From contig JAJYPQ010000170.1 of the NCBI GenBank assembly GCA_021795255.1, forward strand, positions 1-7,759: DNA of 7,759 nucleotides. The letters are read 5' to 3'. This document shows, piece after piece, positions 1 to 5,695 of the stretch (position 1 is the first letter of the stretch; every line of letters starts with the position of its first letter). The DNA comes from Pseudomonadota bacterium (GTDB lineage: Bacteria; Pseudomonadota; Gammaproteobacteria; Acidiferrobacterales; Acidiferrobacteraceae). Under the pieces are notes generated by a model. The model did no database searches. It saw only the letters and a program-made list of their open reading frames with translations, and was not told the DNA's origin. Made by a program: the position numbers and the translations under genes.

Positions 1-117
1 GCAGAGGCGTCTTTGGACGCGCGCTTATTCGCGAACGTCCTGCAATGGCGAGATCGCTTGAAGGCCGACCGGGACGTGGAGGTTGGCCGGGCCTCTGGTC
101 TCAATGGGGTCCTATAA
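1..117 (+). CDS. C-terminal 38 codons of an unidentified protein (5' end outside window)
   Basis: Frame 1 is open from the left edge to a TAA at 115-117 and encodes 38 residues, ending ...GRASGLNGVL. About 70 % of third codon positions are G or C, as expected for coding DNA here, and the residues are mixed and charged (LQWRDRLKADRDVEVGR looks helical). I do not recognise the family. The gene converges with the methyltransferase gene: its TAA sits on that gene's last sense codon (TTA), and the two coding regions overlap by six bases. The short length makes this a moderate call. It could also be a chance open stretch. Confidence 0.4.
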   Translation, partial: AEASLDARLFANVLQWRDRLKADRDVEVGRASGLNGVL

Positions 118-771
118 GCCGCCCCAGGCAAAAACATTAACGCGCGCCGGAGGTACGTTCCGCCAAATCGTGCGTGAACGAAGACAGGTAAGGTCTTGGG
201 CCCAATCGATGGCCTGGCATCGCAAACTGTACGTAAATTGAATGAAGGTGGCCCCTTTTGGCAGAATCGCCTCAAGCTCGTTCCCAATACGGTGGACGGT
301 CACCTTAGGAAGAGATTTGAGCGGCAGGCTGGATACGACCGCCGAAATGCGCTCCGCACGCCGGCCGAGCAGGACGGCAAGTTGCGCGGCGTCGCCTTCC
401 AAGACTGTCACTTGCGGAAACCGCGTACGAAGATGGGCCGATAGCAAGGCCGATTGTTCCACAACGATGAGCCGCTTCGGGTCCAGGCCATGCGCCAAAA
501 GCGCCGCCGTGACGACGCCCGTGCCGCCTCCCAGTTCCACGATGTAGCCATCGTCGCACAAGACTGCTTGGGCCGCCATGTAGTCCGCCAGATGGCGAGA
601 GCTTGGGCATGCGGCCCCCACCGCTTGCGGACCCGAACGCAAAACCCTTATAAAAAGCCGCAGGTCGGCAGGTACGACCGAGACCCATAATCTGTTGATA
701 AAGCCCCAACATTCTTTATGCCAGGGTGATCTTTCCGTTGGTTTTGTGGATTCTGTCATGGCTTGCCCCAT
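112..771 (-). CDS. PmtA-like S-adenosylmethionine-dependent methyltransferase, probably phospholipid N-methyltransferase
   Basis: Class I methyltransferase of about 215-219 residues, the usual size for PmtA-type phospholipid N-methyltransferases, which methylate phosphatidylethanolamine at the membrane face. Counting from the ATG at 759, the family signature VGAACPSSRHLA lies at 47-58. The SAM-binding loop VELGGGTG is at 74-81, the acidic end of strand 2 is E101, EGDAAQL is at 121-127 (adenine side), and the motif IV-like VVSSLPLKSLP is at 141-151, followed by FIQFTY. The start is uncertain. ATG at 771 has a G-rich stretch (AGGGCGGGGGG) upstream and ATG at 759 has only GGGG; the longer TTG at 846 lacks a Shine-Dalgarno sequence and would add residues with no family resemblance. 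The gene lies 77 bp downstream of ubiT on the same strand with no terminator visible between, so co-transcription is likely. An rRNA-dimethylase-like or small-molecule methyltransferase is the main alternative; the substrate is inferred. Confidence 0.8.
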   Translation of the reverse strand: MGQAMTESTKPTERSPWHKECWGFINRLWVSVVPADLRLFIRVLRSGPQAVGAACPSSRHLADYMAAQAVLCDDGYIVELGGGTGVVTAALLAHGLDPKRLIVVEQSALLSAHLRTRFPQVTVLEGDAAQLAVLLGRRAERISAVVSSLPLKSLPKVTVHRIGNELEAILPKGATFIQFTYSLRCQAIDWAQDLTCLRSRTIWRNVPPARVNVFAWGGL

Positions 772-848
772 AAGGCCCCCCGCCCTGAAAGACCGAGCGC
801 AGCAACTCCTATGGGCTAAGGATATAGCATGAGGCGTTGAATGCAATG

Positions 849-1331
849 TTAACGCGATAGGCGGCCCTTATAGCCTTCTTTCTGATGGAGCGTAAAAGGC
901 TTGCGAAAAGTCCTCAAGCGACGGTAGATCGCGCCTTCCAAGGCGTGGCGGATGTGAAGCGCAATATCGGTTTTGCCTTCCACGGCGAGCTGTCTGTCAA
1001 AAAAAAGTGCATCGGCATCGTCGGTTTGCCGTAATAAGGCCAAAAAAGACGCGATATCGCCGCGGATACATACATCGCAGCGCTCGGGTCGTACTGGCCA
1101 TAGGAGGCCTTCGCGAACCACAAATCCGAGTTTTAATGTCGGCGCGGTGATCTCAAGACATATGTGGGCTCCCGACAAGGCGTCAAGCGAGCCGTCGGCT
1201 TCGTCCAGGCCAAGCAGGATGTTGGTCATGAGGGCGGCCAAGGCCGCTAATATCGGCGCCGGAATGATTCTCGCTGCAAGGCCCACGGCGCGAGGTAAGC
1301 TGTGTTCGGCAAGATGTTTGGCAAGACTCAT
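849..1331 (-). CDS. ubiT: UbiT-like SCP2-domain accessory factor of O2-independent ubiquinone biosynthesis
   Basis: Protein of 160 residues similar to E. coli UbiT (YhbT, 174 aa), a lipid-binding SCP2-domain protein that works with the hydroxylases UbiU and UbiV to make ubiquinone without oxygen. An N-terminal helical part (about 1-40, hydrophobic and amphipathic) precedes the SCP2 fold. The clearest signature is ALFFDRQLAVEGKTDIAL (about 108-125), which parallels TLFFQRRLVIEGDTELGL of E. coli. ATG 1331 was chosen because the protein then begins like family members; the upstream TTG at 1412 would add 27 residues without family character and run through the operator region. No Shine-Dalgarno sequence precedes the ATG, and the predicted promoter would give a leaderless or nearly leaderless mRNA. 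It is divergent from ubiD, with FNR boxes between them. No ubiU or ubiV is in the window. A T8 tract encodes Leu109-Phe110-Phe111. Confidence 0.82.
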   Translation of the reverse strand: MSLAKHLAEHSLPRAVGLAARIIPAPILAALAALMTNILLGLDEADGSLDALSGAHICLEITAPTLKLGFVVREGLLWPVRPERCDVCIRGDIASFLALLRQTDDADALFFDRQLAVEGKTDIALHIRHALEGAIYRRLRTFRKPFTLHQKEGYKGRLSR

Positions 1332-1337
1332 GGTCGC

Positions 1338-1343
1338 ATTGTG
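1338..1343 (-). promoter_or_regulatory. possible -10 element of ubiT
   Basis: On the minus strand CACAAT (4/6 match to TATAAT) lies 7 bp upstream of the ubiT ATG, with no good -35 hexamer. The perfect FNR box at 1365-1378 is centred 40.5 bp upstream of the A of the ATG, close to the class II activator position. Transcription would start at or next to the ATG. The hexamer is weak, so this is an inference from geometry. Confidence 0.3.
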
Positions 1344-1364
1344 ACCGGTTCCAGCGCGCGCATC

Positions 1365-1378
1365 TTGATCAGCATCAA
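1365..1378. promoter_or_regulatory. FNR/ANR-type operator, perfect consensus, in the ubiT-ubiD divergent promoter region
   Basis: TTGATCAGCATCAA matches the FNR-family consensus TTGAT-N4-ATCAA at 10 of 10 positions. FNR/ANR/CRP-type oxygen regulators bind this palindrome in the absence of O2. Its centre (1371.5) is about 40 bp from the ubiT start and about 62 bp from the ubiD start. It could therefore act as a class II site for ubiT and as an upstream class I site for ubiD. Confidence 0.8.
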
Positions 1379-1385
1379 AGCGAGT

Positions 1386-1399
1386 TTGCGTTGGATCAA
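1386..1399. promoter_or_regulatory. second, partial FNR-type operator near ubiD
   Basis: TTGCGTTGGATCAA has one perfect half-site (ATCAA) and one degraded half-site (TTGCG), 8/10 overall. Its centre (1392.5) is exactly 21 bp, two helical turns, from the perfect box. It lies 41.5 bp upstream of the ubiD GTG and about 40 bp upstream of the start predicted from the TATATT hexamer. The partial match makes it a weaker call, supported by position. Confidence 0.5.
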
Positions 1400-1419
1400 A
1401 AGTTCGAACCAAGAATTCT

Positions 1420-1425
1420 TATATT
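1420..1425 (+). promoter_or_regulatory. -10 element of ubiD promoter
   Basis: TATATT (5/6 match to TATAAT) with no recognisable -35 hexamer at the right distance; the partial FNR box occupies that position instead, as in activator-dependent promoters. Transcription would begin around 1432-1434, at or just before the GTG start codon, predicting a leaderless ubiD mRNA. No Shine-Dalgarno sequence precedes the GTG, which agrees. Confidence 0.45.
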
Positions 1426-1433
1426 CTCTCGCC

Positions 1434-2897
1434 GTGCCGTTTTCCGATATTCGCCAATTCTTGACCCACCTCGAGCGCCAAAATCTCCTAAAGCGAGTGA
1501 CGGCCGATGTGAGCGCACACCTTCAGATTACCGAGATCTGCCGCCGCGCGATCATGGCGCATGGGCCCGCGCTCTTGTTCGAGCGCGTCGATGGCCGCGC
1601 GACCCCGGTCCTCGGCAATCTCTTTGGGACGGTCGATCGTGTGCTTCAGGCGATCGATTGCCCGGATGTGGCCGGGCTCCGGGCCCTGGGCGAATTGCTG
1701 GTGCGCATCAAGGAACCGCGATGGCCCCAGACTATAGGTCAGGCGGCCCGCCACATTCCGACTCTTCATAGACTTTGGAGCGCCCACCCGCGTCTGCTTT
1801 CGACAGGCCCCGTTAAGGACTGCGTACAAGAAGGCCCGGACGTCGACCTCGAGACCCTACCGATCTCCTATTGCTGGCCGGACGATGCCGGTAAGCTCTT
1901 GACCTTCGGTCTGGTCGTGACCCAGGCGGAGCCGCAGGGCCGCCATAACGTGGCCATCTATCGTCAGCAACTGATCGGGCGTAATCGCCTCATTATGCGC
2001 TGGCTCGCCCATCGCGGTGGGGCGATGGACTACGCGCGTTGGCGGGAAACGCGCCCGCAGGAGCCGTTTCCCGTGGCGGTCGCGATTGGGGCTGATCCGG
2101 CCCTAACGGTCGCTGCAGTAGCGCCGATACCAGACAGTATTTCGGAATATCAGTTTGCCGGGATCTTGCGCGGTGCGCGCACCGAGCTTGTGGCGGCGGG
2201 CAACGGCCTGCTCGTGCCCGCGCGCGCCGAAATTGTGCTTGAGGGGGTGATCTTACCCGATGACGTGGCCCTCGAAGGGCCGTTTGGCGATCATACTGGC
2301 TACTATAACGAGCAAGCCCATTTCCCAGTCATGACTGTCCGGCGTATTACCCATCGCAGTGCCCCACTCTATCAGACGACCTATATGGGCCGGTCTCCGC
2401 ACGATGAACCGTCGGTCCTGGCCATGGCCTTAAACGAGGTCTTCGTCCCGCTTCTCCAACAGCAGTTTCCCGAGATCGTCGACTTCTATTTACCGCCCGA
2501 GGCCTGCTCGTACCGGGTCGCGGTGGTCAGTCTCCGTAAGCGCTACCCAGGGCATGCGCGCCGCATCATGATGGGGATCTGGTCCTATTTGCGTCAATTT
2601 ACTTACACCAAGTTTGTGATTGTTACGGACAACGATATCAATATCCGCGATTGGTCGGATGTTATCTGGGCCGTCGTTACCCGTGCCGATCCCGCCCGAG
2701 ATGCCCTGGTTCTCACGGGGACGCCCATAGACTATCTGGACTTCGCGAGCCCCGAGCCCGGGCTTGGCGGAAAAATGGGCATTGATGCGACCCTCAAGAG
2801 CCGCCCCGAGACCACGCGCACTGCGGGCTGCCCAATTCGCCCCGATCCCGAGGCCGCGGCCGCAGTCGCCGATATTTGCCGGAGCCTCGGATTCTGA
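1434..2897 (+). CDS. ubiD: UbiD, 3-octaprenyl-4-hydroxybenzoate decarboxylase (prenylated-FMN enzyme)
   Basis: Decarboxylates 3-polyprenyl-4-hydroxybenzoate to polyprenylphenol in ubiquinone synthesis, using the prenylated FMN made by UbiX (not in the window). The 487 residues are similar to E. coli UbiD (497 aa) along their whole length. NVAIYRQQLIGRNRLIMRW (172-190) and HRGG from H193 form the cofactor and metal site: N172, H193 and E238 (in SEYQFAGIL) are the expected ligands, and R177 is the conserved arginine. The catalytic acid region LEGVILPDDVALEGPFGDHTGYYN carries E270, E281 and D286. TPIDYLDFASP and GLGGKMGIDAT are conserved near the C-terminus. GTG 1434 was chosen because VPFSDIRQFL aligns with KYNDLRDFL of E. 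coli; a reading from 1302 would place 44 unrelated residues across the operators and into ubiT. The gene is divergent from ubiT and 64 bp upstream of hemN. Its operator context suggests induction when O2 falls. Confidence 0.97.
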   Translation: MPFSDIRQFLTHLERQNLLKRVTADVSAHLQITEICRRAIMAHGPALLFERVDGRATPVLGNLFGTVDRVLQAIDCPDVAGLRALGELLVRIKEPRWPQTIGQAARHIPTLHRLWSAHPRLLSTGPVKDCVQEGPDVDLETLPISYCWPDDAGKLLTFGLVVTQAEPQGRHNVAIYRQQLIGRNRLIMRWLAHRGGAMDYARWRETRPQEPFPVAVAIGADPALTVAAVAPIPDSISEYQFAGILRGARTELVAAGNGLLVPARAEIVLEGVILPDDVALEGPFGDHTGYYNEQAHFPVMTVRRITHRSAPLYQTTYMGRSPHDEPSVLAMALNEVFVPLLQQQFPEIVDFYLPPEACSYRVAVVSLRKRYPGHARRIMMGIWSYLRQFTYTKFVIVTDNDINIRDWSDVIWAVVTRADPARDALVLTGTPIDYLDFASPEPGLGGKMGIDATLKSRPETTRTAGCPIRPDPEAAAAVADICRSLGF

Positions 2898-2900
2898 CCT

Positions 2901-2914
2901 TTGATCTACATCAA
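2901..2914. promoter_or_regulatory. FNR/ANR-type operator upstream of hemN, perfect consensus
   Basis: TTGATCTACATCAA is a 10/10 match to TTGAT-N4-ATCAA. It begins four bases after the ubiD stop codon. Its centre (2907.5) lies 41.5 bp upstream of position 2949, which is where the TATCTT hexamer at 2937-2942 predicts transcription to start. This is the textbook class II FNR geometry, and anaerobic control of hemN by FNR/ANR is known in several proteobacteria. Confidence 0.88.
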
Positions 2915-2936
2915 GGTCGCAGGCTTAAGGCCCGCC

Positions 2937-2942
2937 TATCTT
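2937..2942 (+). promoter_or_regulatory. -10 element of hemN promoter
   Basis: TATCTT (4/6 match to TATAAT), 22 bp after the end of the FNR box, with no -35 hexamer, as expected for an activator-dependent promoter. The predicted start near 2949 gives a leader of about 13 nt that still contains the AGAGG ribosome-binding site. Confidence 0.55.
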
Positions 2943-2950
2943 TAAGCTTT

Positions 2951-2955
2951 AGAGG
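2951..2955 (+). promoter_or_regulatory. hemN ribosome-binding site
   Basis: AGAGG lies six bases before the ATG at 2962. It decides the start against the in-frame TTG at 2956, which directly abuts it. Confidence 0.7.
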
Positions 2956-2961
2956 TTGCTT

Positions 2962-4332
2962 ATGAACGACTTTATCGATCAGTCATTGGTCGCACGCTAC
3001 GGGGAGTCGGCACCGCGCTACACGTCCTACCCGCCCGCGACCCAGTTTCATGAACAGTTCAAGGCCAGGGATCTCATCGCCGCAATCGGCGCGCACCGCA
3101 AAGAAGACCCGTGGTCGCTTTACGTGCATATCCCGTTTTGTGAGTCCGTATGCTATTACTGCGCCTGCCACAAGGTCGTTACTAAGCATCACGAACGTGG
3201 CGGATCGTATGTGTCCTCTGTGGCCCGCGAGCTTGCGCTTCTAGCGCCTTTGCTGGGCCCTGCCCCGCGCCTTGACCAACTGCACTGGGGCGGCGGTACG
3301 CCCACGTTTTTGGGCCATGATGACATGCGCGCGTTGATGGTCGCGATTTCCGACCATTTTGTGCTTCGCCCAGACGACAGCGGCGAATATTCGATCGAGA
3401 TTGACCCACGCCACGCATCAGACCCTACGCTCGTGCTTTTGCGGGACATAGGGTTCAACAGGTTGAGTCTTGGTATCCAGGATTTTGATCCCGAGGTGCA
3501 ACGCGCTATCAATAGGAAACAGAGTTATTCTTTAGTCAATCGGGTCATATCGAGCGCCCGCGCGCTCGGATTTAAGTCAATCAGTGTCGATCTCATTTAT
3601 GGCCTGCCTCACCAGAATCGCAGCCGATTCGCCCGCACGCTGGATCGAGTGCTTAGTTTCTCGCCTGACCGGATATCGCTCTTTCATTACGCGCATCTAC
3701 CGGATCGCTTCAAGCCACAGCGCCGTATCGAGACCAATGACCTTCCAGACGGCCCGACGAAGCTCGCGATTCTGGGCGACGCGATCCGCGCCTTCCGGGA
3801 GGCGGGCTATGTGTACATTGGTCTTGATCACTTCGCCAAATCGCAGGATGAGTTGGCTCGTGCGCAACGCGACCGGACGCTCGGCCGCAACTTTCAGGGC
3901 TATTCGACGCATGGCGATCTTGATGTCCTCGGCATAGGGCCCTCGGCGGTGAGCCGTATAGGCTCCACCTACAGCCAAAATGCCTGGGAGTTACGGCAAT
4001 ACACGGACCTTATCGATAGTCAAATCCTTCCCGTGCGCCGGGGGTTTGAATTGAGCGGCGACGATCAGATTAGACGCGACTTAATCAATAGTCTTTTATG
4101 CCATATGGAATGCGATATCGGCGCGTTCGAGGCGCGTCACTCGCTCTTTTTCGCACGCTATTTCGCCTCTGAGATCGAGCGGCTGGCACCGTTTGTCGAC
4201 GACGGCCTGGTGACCCTGGGCGATCGCATTATCGTGACCGAGCGTGGCCAGATGCTGGTGCGCGCCATCTGTGCCGTCTTTGATCGTTATCTGGCCGGCG
4301 AAAATCGTGTGCGATTTTCGCGGGTGATCTGA
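2962..4332 (+). CDS. hemN: HemN, oxygen-independent coproporphyrinogen III dehydrogenase
   Basis: Radical-SAM enzyme that converts coproporphyrinogen III to protoporphyrinogen IX without O2, in the cytoplasm, allowing haem synthesis under anoxia. Its 456 residues match E. coli HemN (457 aa) end to end. The N-terminal RYTSYP (19-24) is the HemN-specific trip-wire region. YVHIPFCESVCYYCAC contains the [4Fe-4S] ligands C60, C64 and C67, plus the HemN-type fourth cysteine C69. HWGGGTP (108-114) is a SAM-binding motif, and IEIDPR (145-150) and GIQDF (171-175) follow. The C-terminus FSRVI is the same as in E. coli. The four-cysteine pattern and full length argue for true HemN rather than the shorter HemW/ChuW paralogues. 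The gene has its own FNR-type promoter 3' of ubiD; with no terminator between, read-through from ubiD is also possible. Confidence 0.97.
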   Translation: MNDFIDQSLVARYGESAPRYTSYPPATQFHEQFKARDLIAAIGAHRKEDPWSLYVHIPFCESVCYYCACHKVVTKHHERGGSYVSSVARELALLAPLLGPAPRLDQLHWGGGTPTFLGHDDMRALMVAISDHFVLRPDDSGEYSIEIDPRHASDPTLVLLRDIGFNRLSLGIQDFDPEVQRAINRKQSYSLVNRVISSARALGFKSISVDLIYGLPHQNRSRFARTLDRVLSFSPDRISLFHYAHLPDRFKPQRRIETNDLPDGPTKLAILGDAIRAFREAGYVYIGLDHFAKSQDELARAQRDRTLGRNFQGYSTHGDLDVLGIGPSAVSRIGSTYSQNAWELRQYTDLIDSQILPVRRGFELSGDDQIRRDLINSLLCHMECDIGAFEARHSLFFARYFASEIERLAPFVDDGLVTLGDRIIVTERGQMLVRAICAVFDRYLAGENRVRFSRVI

Positions 4333-4394
4333 GGCACAAAATGATCTGTACGCGCCCGGCGGCGACTTGGTCAATGCCAGACGGGTCTTGTGCC
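4333..4394 (+). repeat. 7-bp inverted repeat bounding the hemN 3' untranslated region
   Basis: GGCACAA (4333-4339), starting directly after the hemN stop codon, is the exact complement of TTGTGCC (4388-4394). Further short complementary segments lie inside and after it: CGCCCG 4353-4358 with CGGGCG 4415-4420, GCCGC 4404-4408 with GCGGC 4418-4422, and ACGGGT 4381-4386 with ACCCGT 4430-4435. Some of these pairings exclude one another. The region could fold as a structured 3' end or attenuator. I match it to no known riboswitch or sRNA. Confidence 0.35.
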
Positions 4395-4421
4395 AATAGG
4401 AAGGCCGCTTTGCGCGGGCGG

Positions 4422-4440
4422 CGGGTATTACCCGTTTTTT
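4422..4440 (+). terminator. Rho-independent terminator after hemN
   Basis: A 5-bp GC-rich stem CGGGT/ACCCG with a 3-nt loop (ATT), followed at once by six T residues at 4435-4440. It lies 90 bp after the hemN stop. It separates hemN from the flavoprotein operon, which has its own FNR-type box 26 bp further on. The stem is short, so termination may be incomplete or helped by the upstream structure. Confidence 0.7.
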
Positions 4441-4465
4441 CATCCGCCATCGCTGCCTGTCTCCC

Positions 4466-4479
4466 TTGATGCACGTCAA
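4466..4479. promoter_or_regulatory. FNR/ANR-type operator upstream of the flavoprotein-hemerythrin operon (9/10)
   Basis: TTGATGCACGTCAA differs from TTGAT-N4-ATCAA at one position (GTCAA for ATCAA). Its centre (4472.5) is 35.5 bp from the ATG at 4508 and exactly 41.5 bp from the in-frame ATG at 4514. A class II promoter would start transcription near 4514, so translation would begin there (leaderless) or at ATG 4529. The candidate -10 (TAAGCT, 4501-4506) is poor. Confidence 0.65.
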
Positions 4480-4507
4480 TGCGCCAGTGACTCGCGAGAC
4501 TAAGCTT

Positions 4508-5695
4508 ATGACCATGACTATTCCGATCATGTCTTCTTTCCCGAAACTCACCATTCGCGGTCGGGAGCTATTACCCATCGTTCAGGGGGGCATGGGTGTT
4601 GCCATTTCGGCCCATAGGCTGGCCTCGGCCGTCGCCCGAGAAGGCGCGATGGGGACCATTGCCAGCGTCGACTTGCGCCACTTGCATTCGGACATTATGG
4701 CGCGCCTTAAGCGCTGCCGAGATCCGCAGCGCCTTCTGCACGGCAATTTGGAGGCCTTAGACCGAGAGATCAAGGCCGCACGGGCCGCCGCCGGGCCATC
4801 GGCCTTTATTGCCGTGAATGTCATGAAGGCGCTCAACCACTACGCGGATTTCGTCCGCCAGGCCTGTCGCAGTGGCGCCCAGGCAATCGTAATGGGCGCG
4901 GGTTTGCCGCTTGATTTGCCGGAGCTTACCCACGGGCACGATGTGGCGCTTATTACGATCATATCCGAGGAACGAGGGATCGAGTTGCTGCTCCGAAAAT
5001 GGATGCGCAAAGGCCGATTACCGGACGCAATCGTCATCGAGCACCCAGGTCACGCTGGCGGACATCTCGGAGCTGCGAACCTAGCGGACGTCACCGATCA
5101 TCGTTTCGATTTCGGACACGTGTTGAAACAGGCGCTCGCCGTGTTGAAGAAGCTCGGGCTTGCCGGCGAATCCATACCGTTGATTCCGGCCGGCGGCATC
5201 GGGTCGTTTGGTGCCATACGCGAACTTTTGGAAAAGGGTGCGGCGGGAGTTCAATTGGGAACGGCCTTTGCTGTGACCGAAGAATGCGATGCCCATCTCA
5301 ATTTCAAAAAAGTGTTGGCGGACGCCAAAAGCGAAGATGTCGTAACCTTTATGAGCGCCGCGGGCTTACCGGCGCGCGCTGTTCTGACGCCTTGGCTCAA
5401 ACGCTACTTGGCCCGCGAAGGTCTTCTTAAAGCCCGCGCCGAAAGTCGCTGCGGCAGCTGCGCAAGCGGGCTCGAATGCCTGAGTCATTGTGGTTTCAAG
5501 GACGGAAACCCGCAGGCCGGGCAGTTCTGCATCGAGACTCAGCTGGCCGCCGCCGCGCGCGGCAACGTCAATAGCGGCCTTTTTTTTCGCGGTGCCGCCG
5601 CCTTGCCGTTCGGTCATGAAATTCGCTCCGTCCGGGATCTCTTGGAATATTTACTTACCGGGATCCGCCCGGCGATGGCGAAAATGATCGCTTGA
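4508..5695 (+). CDS. Nitronate monooxygenase / FabK-like FMN flavoprotein with cysteine-rich C-terminal extension
   Basis: TIM-barrel flavoprotein of the nitronate monooxygenase (2-nitropropane dioxygenase)/FabK family, 395 residues from ATG 4508. Visible family motifs are PIVQGGMGV at the N-terminus, GTIASVD, FIAVNVMKAL, IEHPGHAGGH (the active-site His-Gly-Gly-His region), and the FMN-phosphate loops IPAGGIGSF and VQLGTAF. After the barrel comes an extension with five cysteines, C315-x2-C318-x5-C324-x3-C328-x12-C341, followed by ELLFFRG-type conserved text (GLFFRGAAALPFG). A Fe-S cluster or metal site there is an inference. Starts at 4508, 4514 or 4529 are all possible; none has a Shine-Dalgarno sequence, and the FNR-box spacing favours 4514 or 4529. 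It forms an operon with the DUF2249-hemerythrin gene, whose ribosome-binding site overlaps this stop codon. Members of the family oxidise nitronates with O2 or reduce enoyl-ACP. The true substrate is not evident, and the FNR-type operator argues for a job that needs no O2. Confidence 0.85.
   Translation: MTMTIPIMSSFPKLTIRGRELLPIVQGGMGVAISAHRLASAVAREGAMGTIASVDLRHLHSDIMARLKRCRDPQRLLHGNLEALDREIKAARAAAGPSAFIAVNVMKALNHYADFVRQACRSGAQAIVMGAGLPLDLPELTHGHDVALITIISEERGIELLLRKWMRKGRLPDAIVIEHPGHAGGHLGAANLADVTDHRFDFGHVLKQALAVLKKLGLAGESIPLIPAGGIGSFGAIRELLEKGAAGVQLGTAFAVTEECDAHLNFKKVLADAKSEDVVTFMSAAGLPARAVLTPWLKRYLAREGLLKARAESRCGSCASGLECLSHCGFKDGNPQAGQFCIETQLAAAARGNVNSGLFFRGAAALPFGHEIRSVRDLLEYLLTGIRPAMAKMIA

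Noticed and set aside
999..1006. T8 tract in ubiT as a frameshift or pseudogene signal
   Set aside because: The reading frame is intact across the tract and continues into conserved UbiT residues, so the gene is not broken.
1332..1412. TTG start for ubiT at 1412
   Set aside because: It adds 27 residues unlike UbiT, crosses the operators and lacks a Shine-Dalgarno sequence. ATG 1331 fits the family length.
1302..1433. Extended ubiD start giving a 531-residue protein
   Set aside because: The extra 44 residues have no UbiD family character and would overlap ubiT and both FNR boxes. GTG 1434 aligns with the E. coli N-terminus.
4503..4516. AAGCTTATGACCATGA resembles a cloning-vector lacZ start
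   Set aside because: The resemblance ends after a few bases and the frame runs directly into a genuine flavoprotein gene, so vector contamination is not supported.
4096..4578. Minus-strand open frame of 160 codons across the hemN 3' end and the intergenic region
   Set aside because: It overlaps the conserved hemN C-terminus, the terminator, the FNR-type box and the start of the flavoprotein gene, and its product resembles nothing known. It is a GC-driven shadow.
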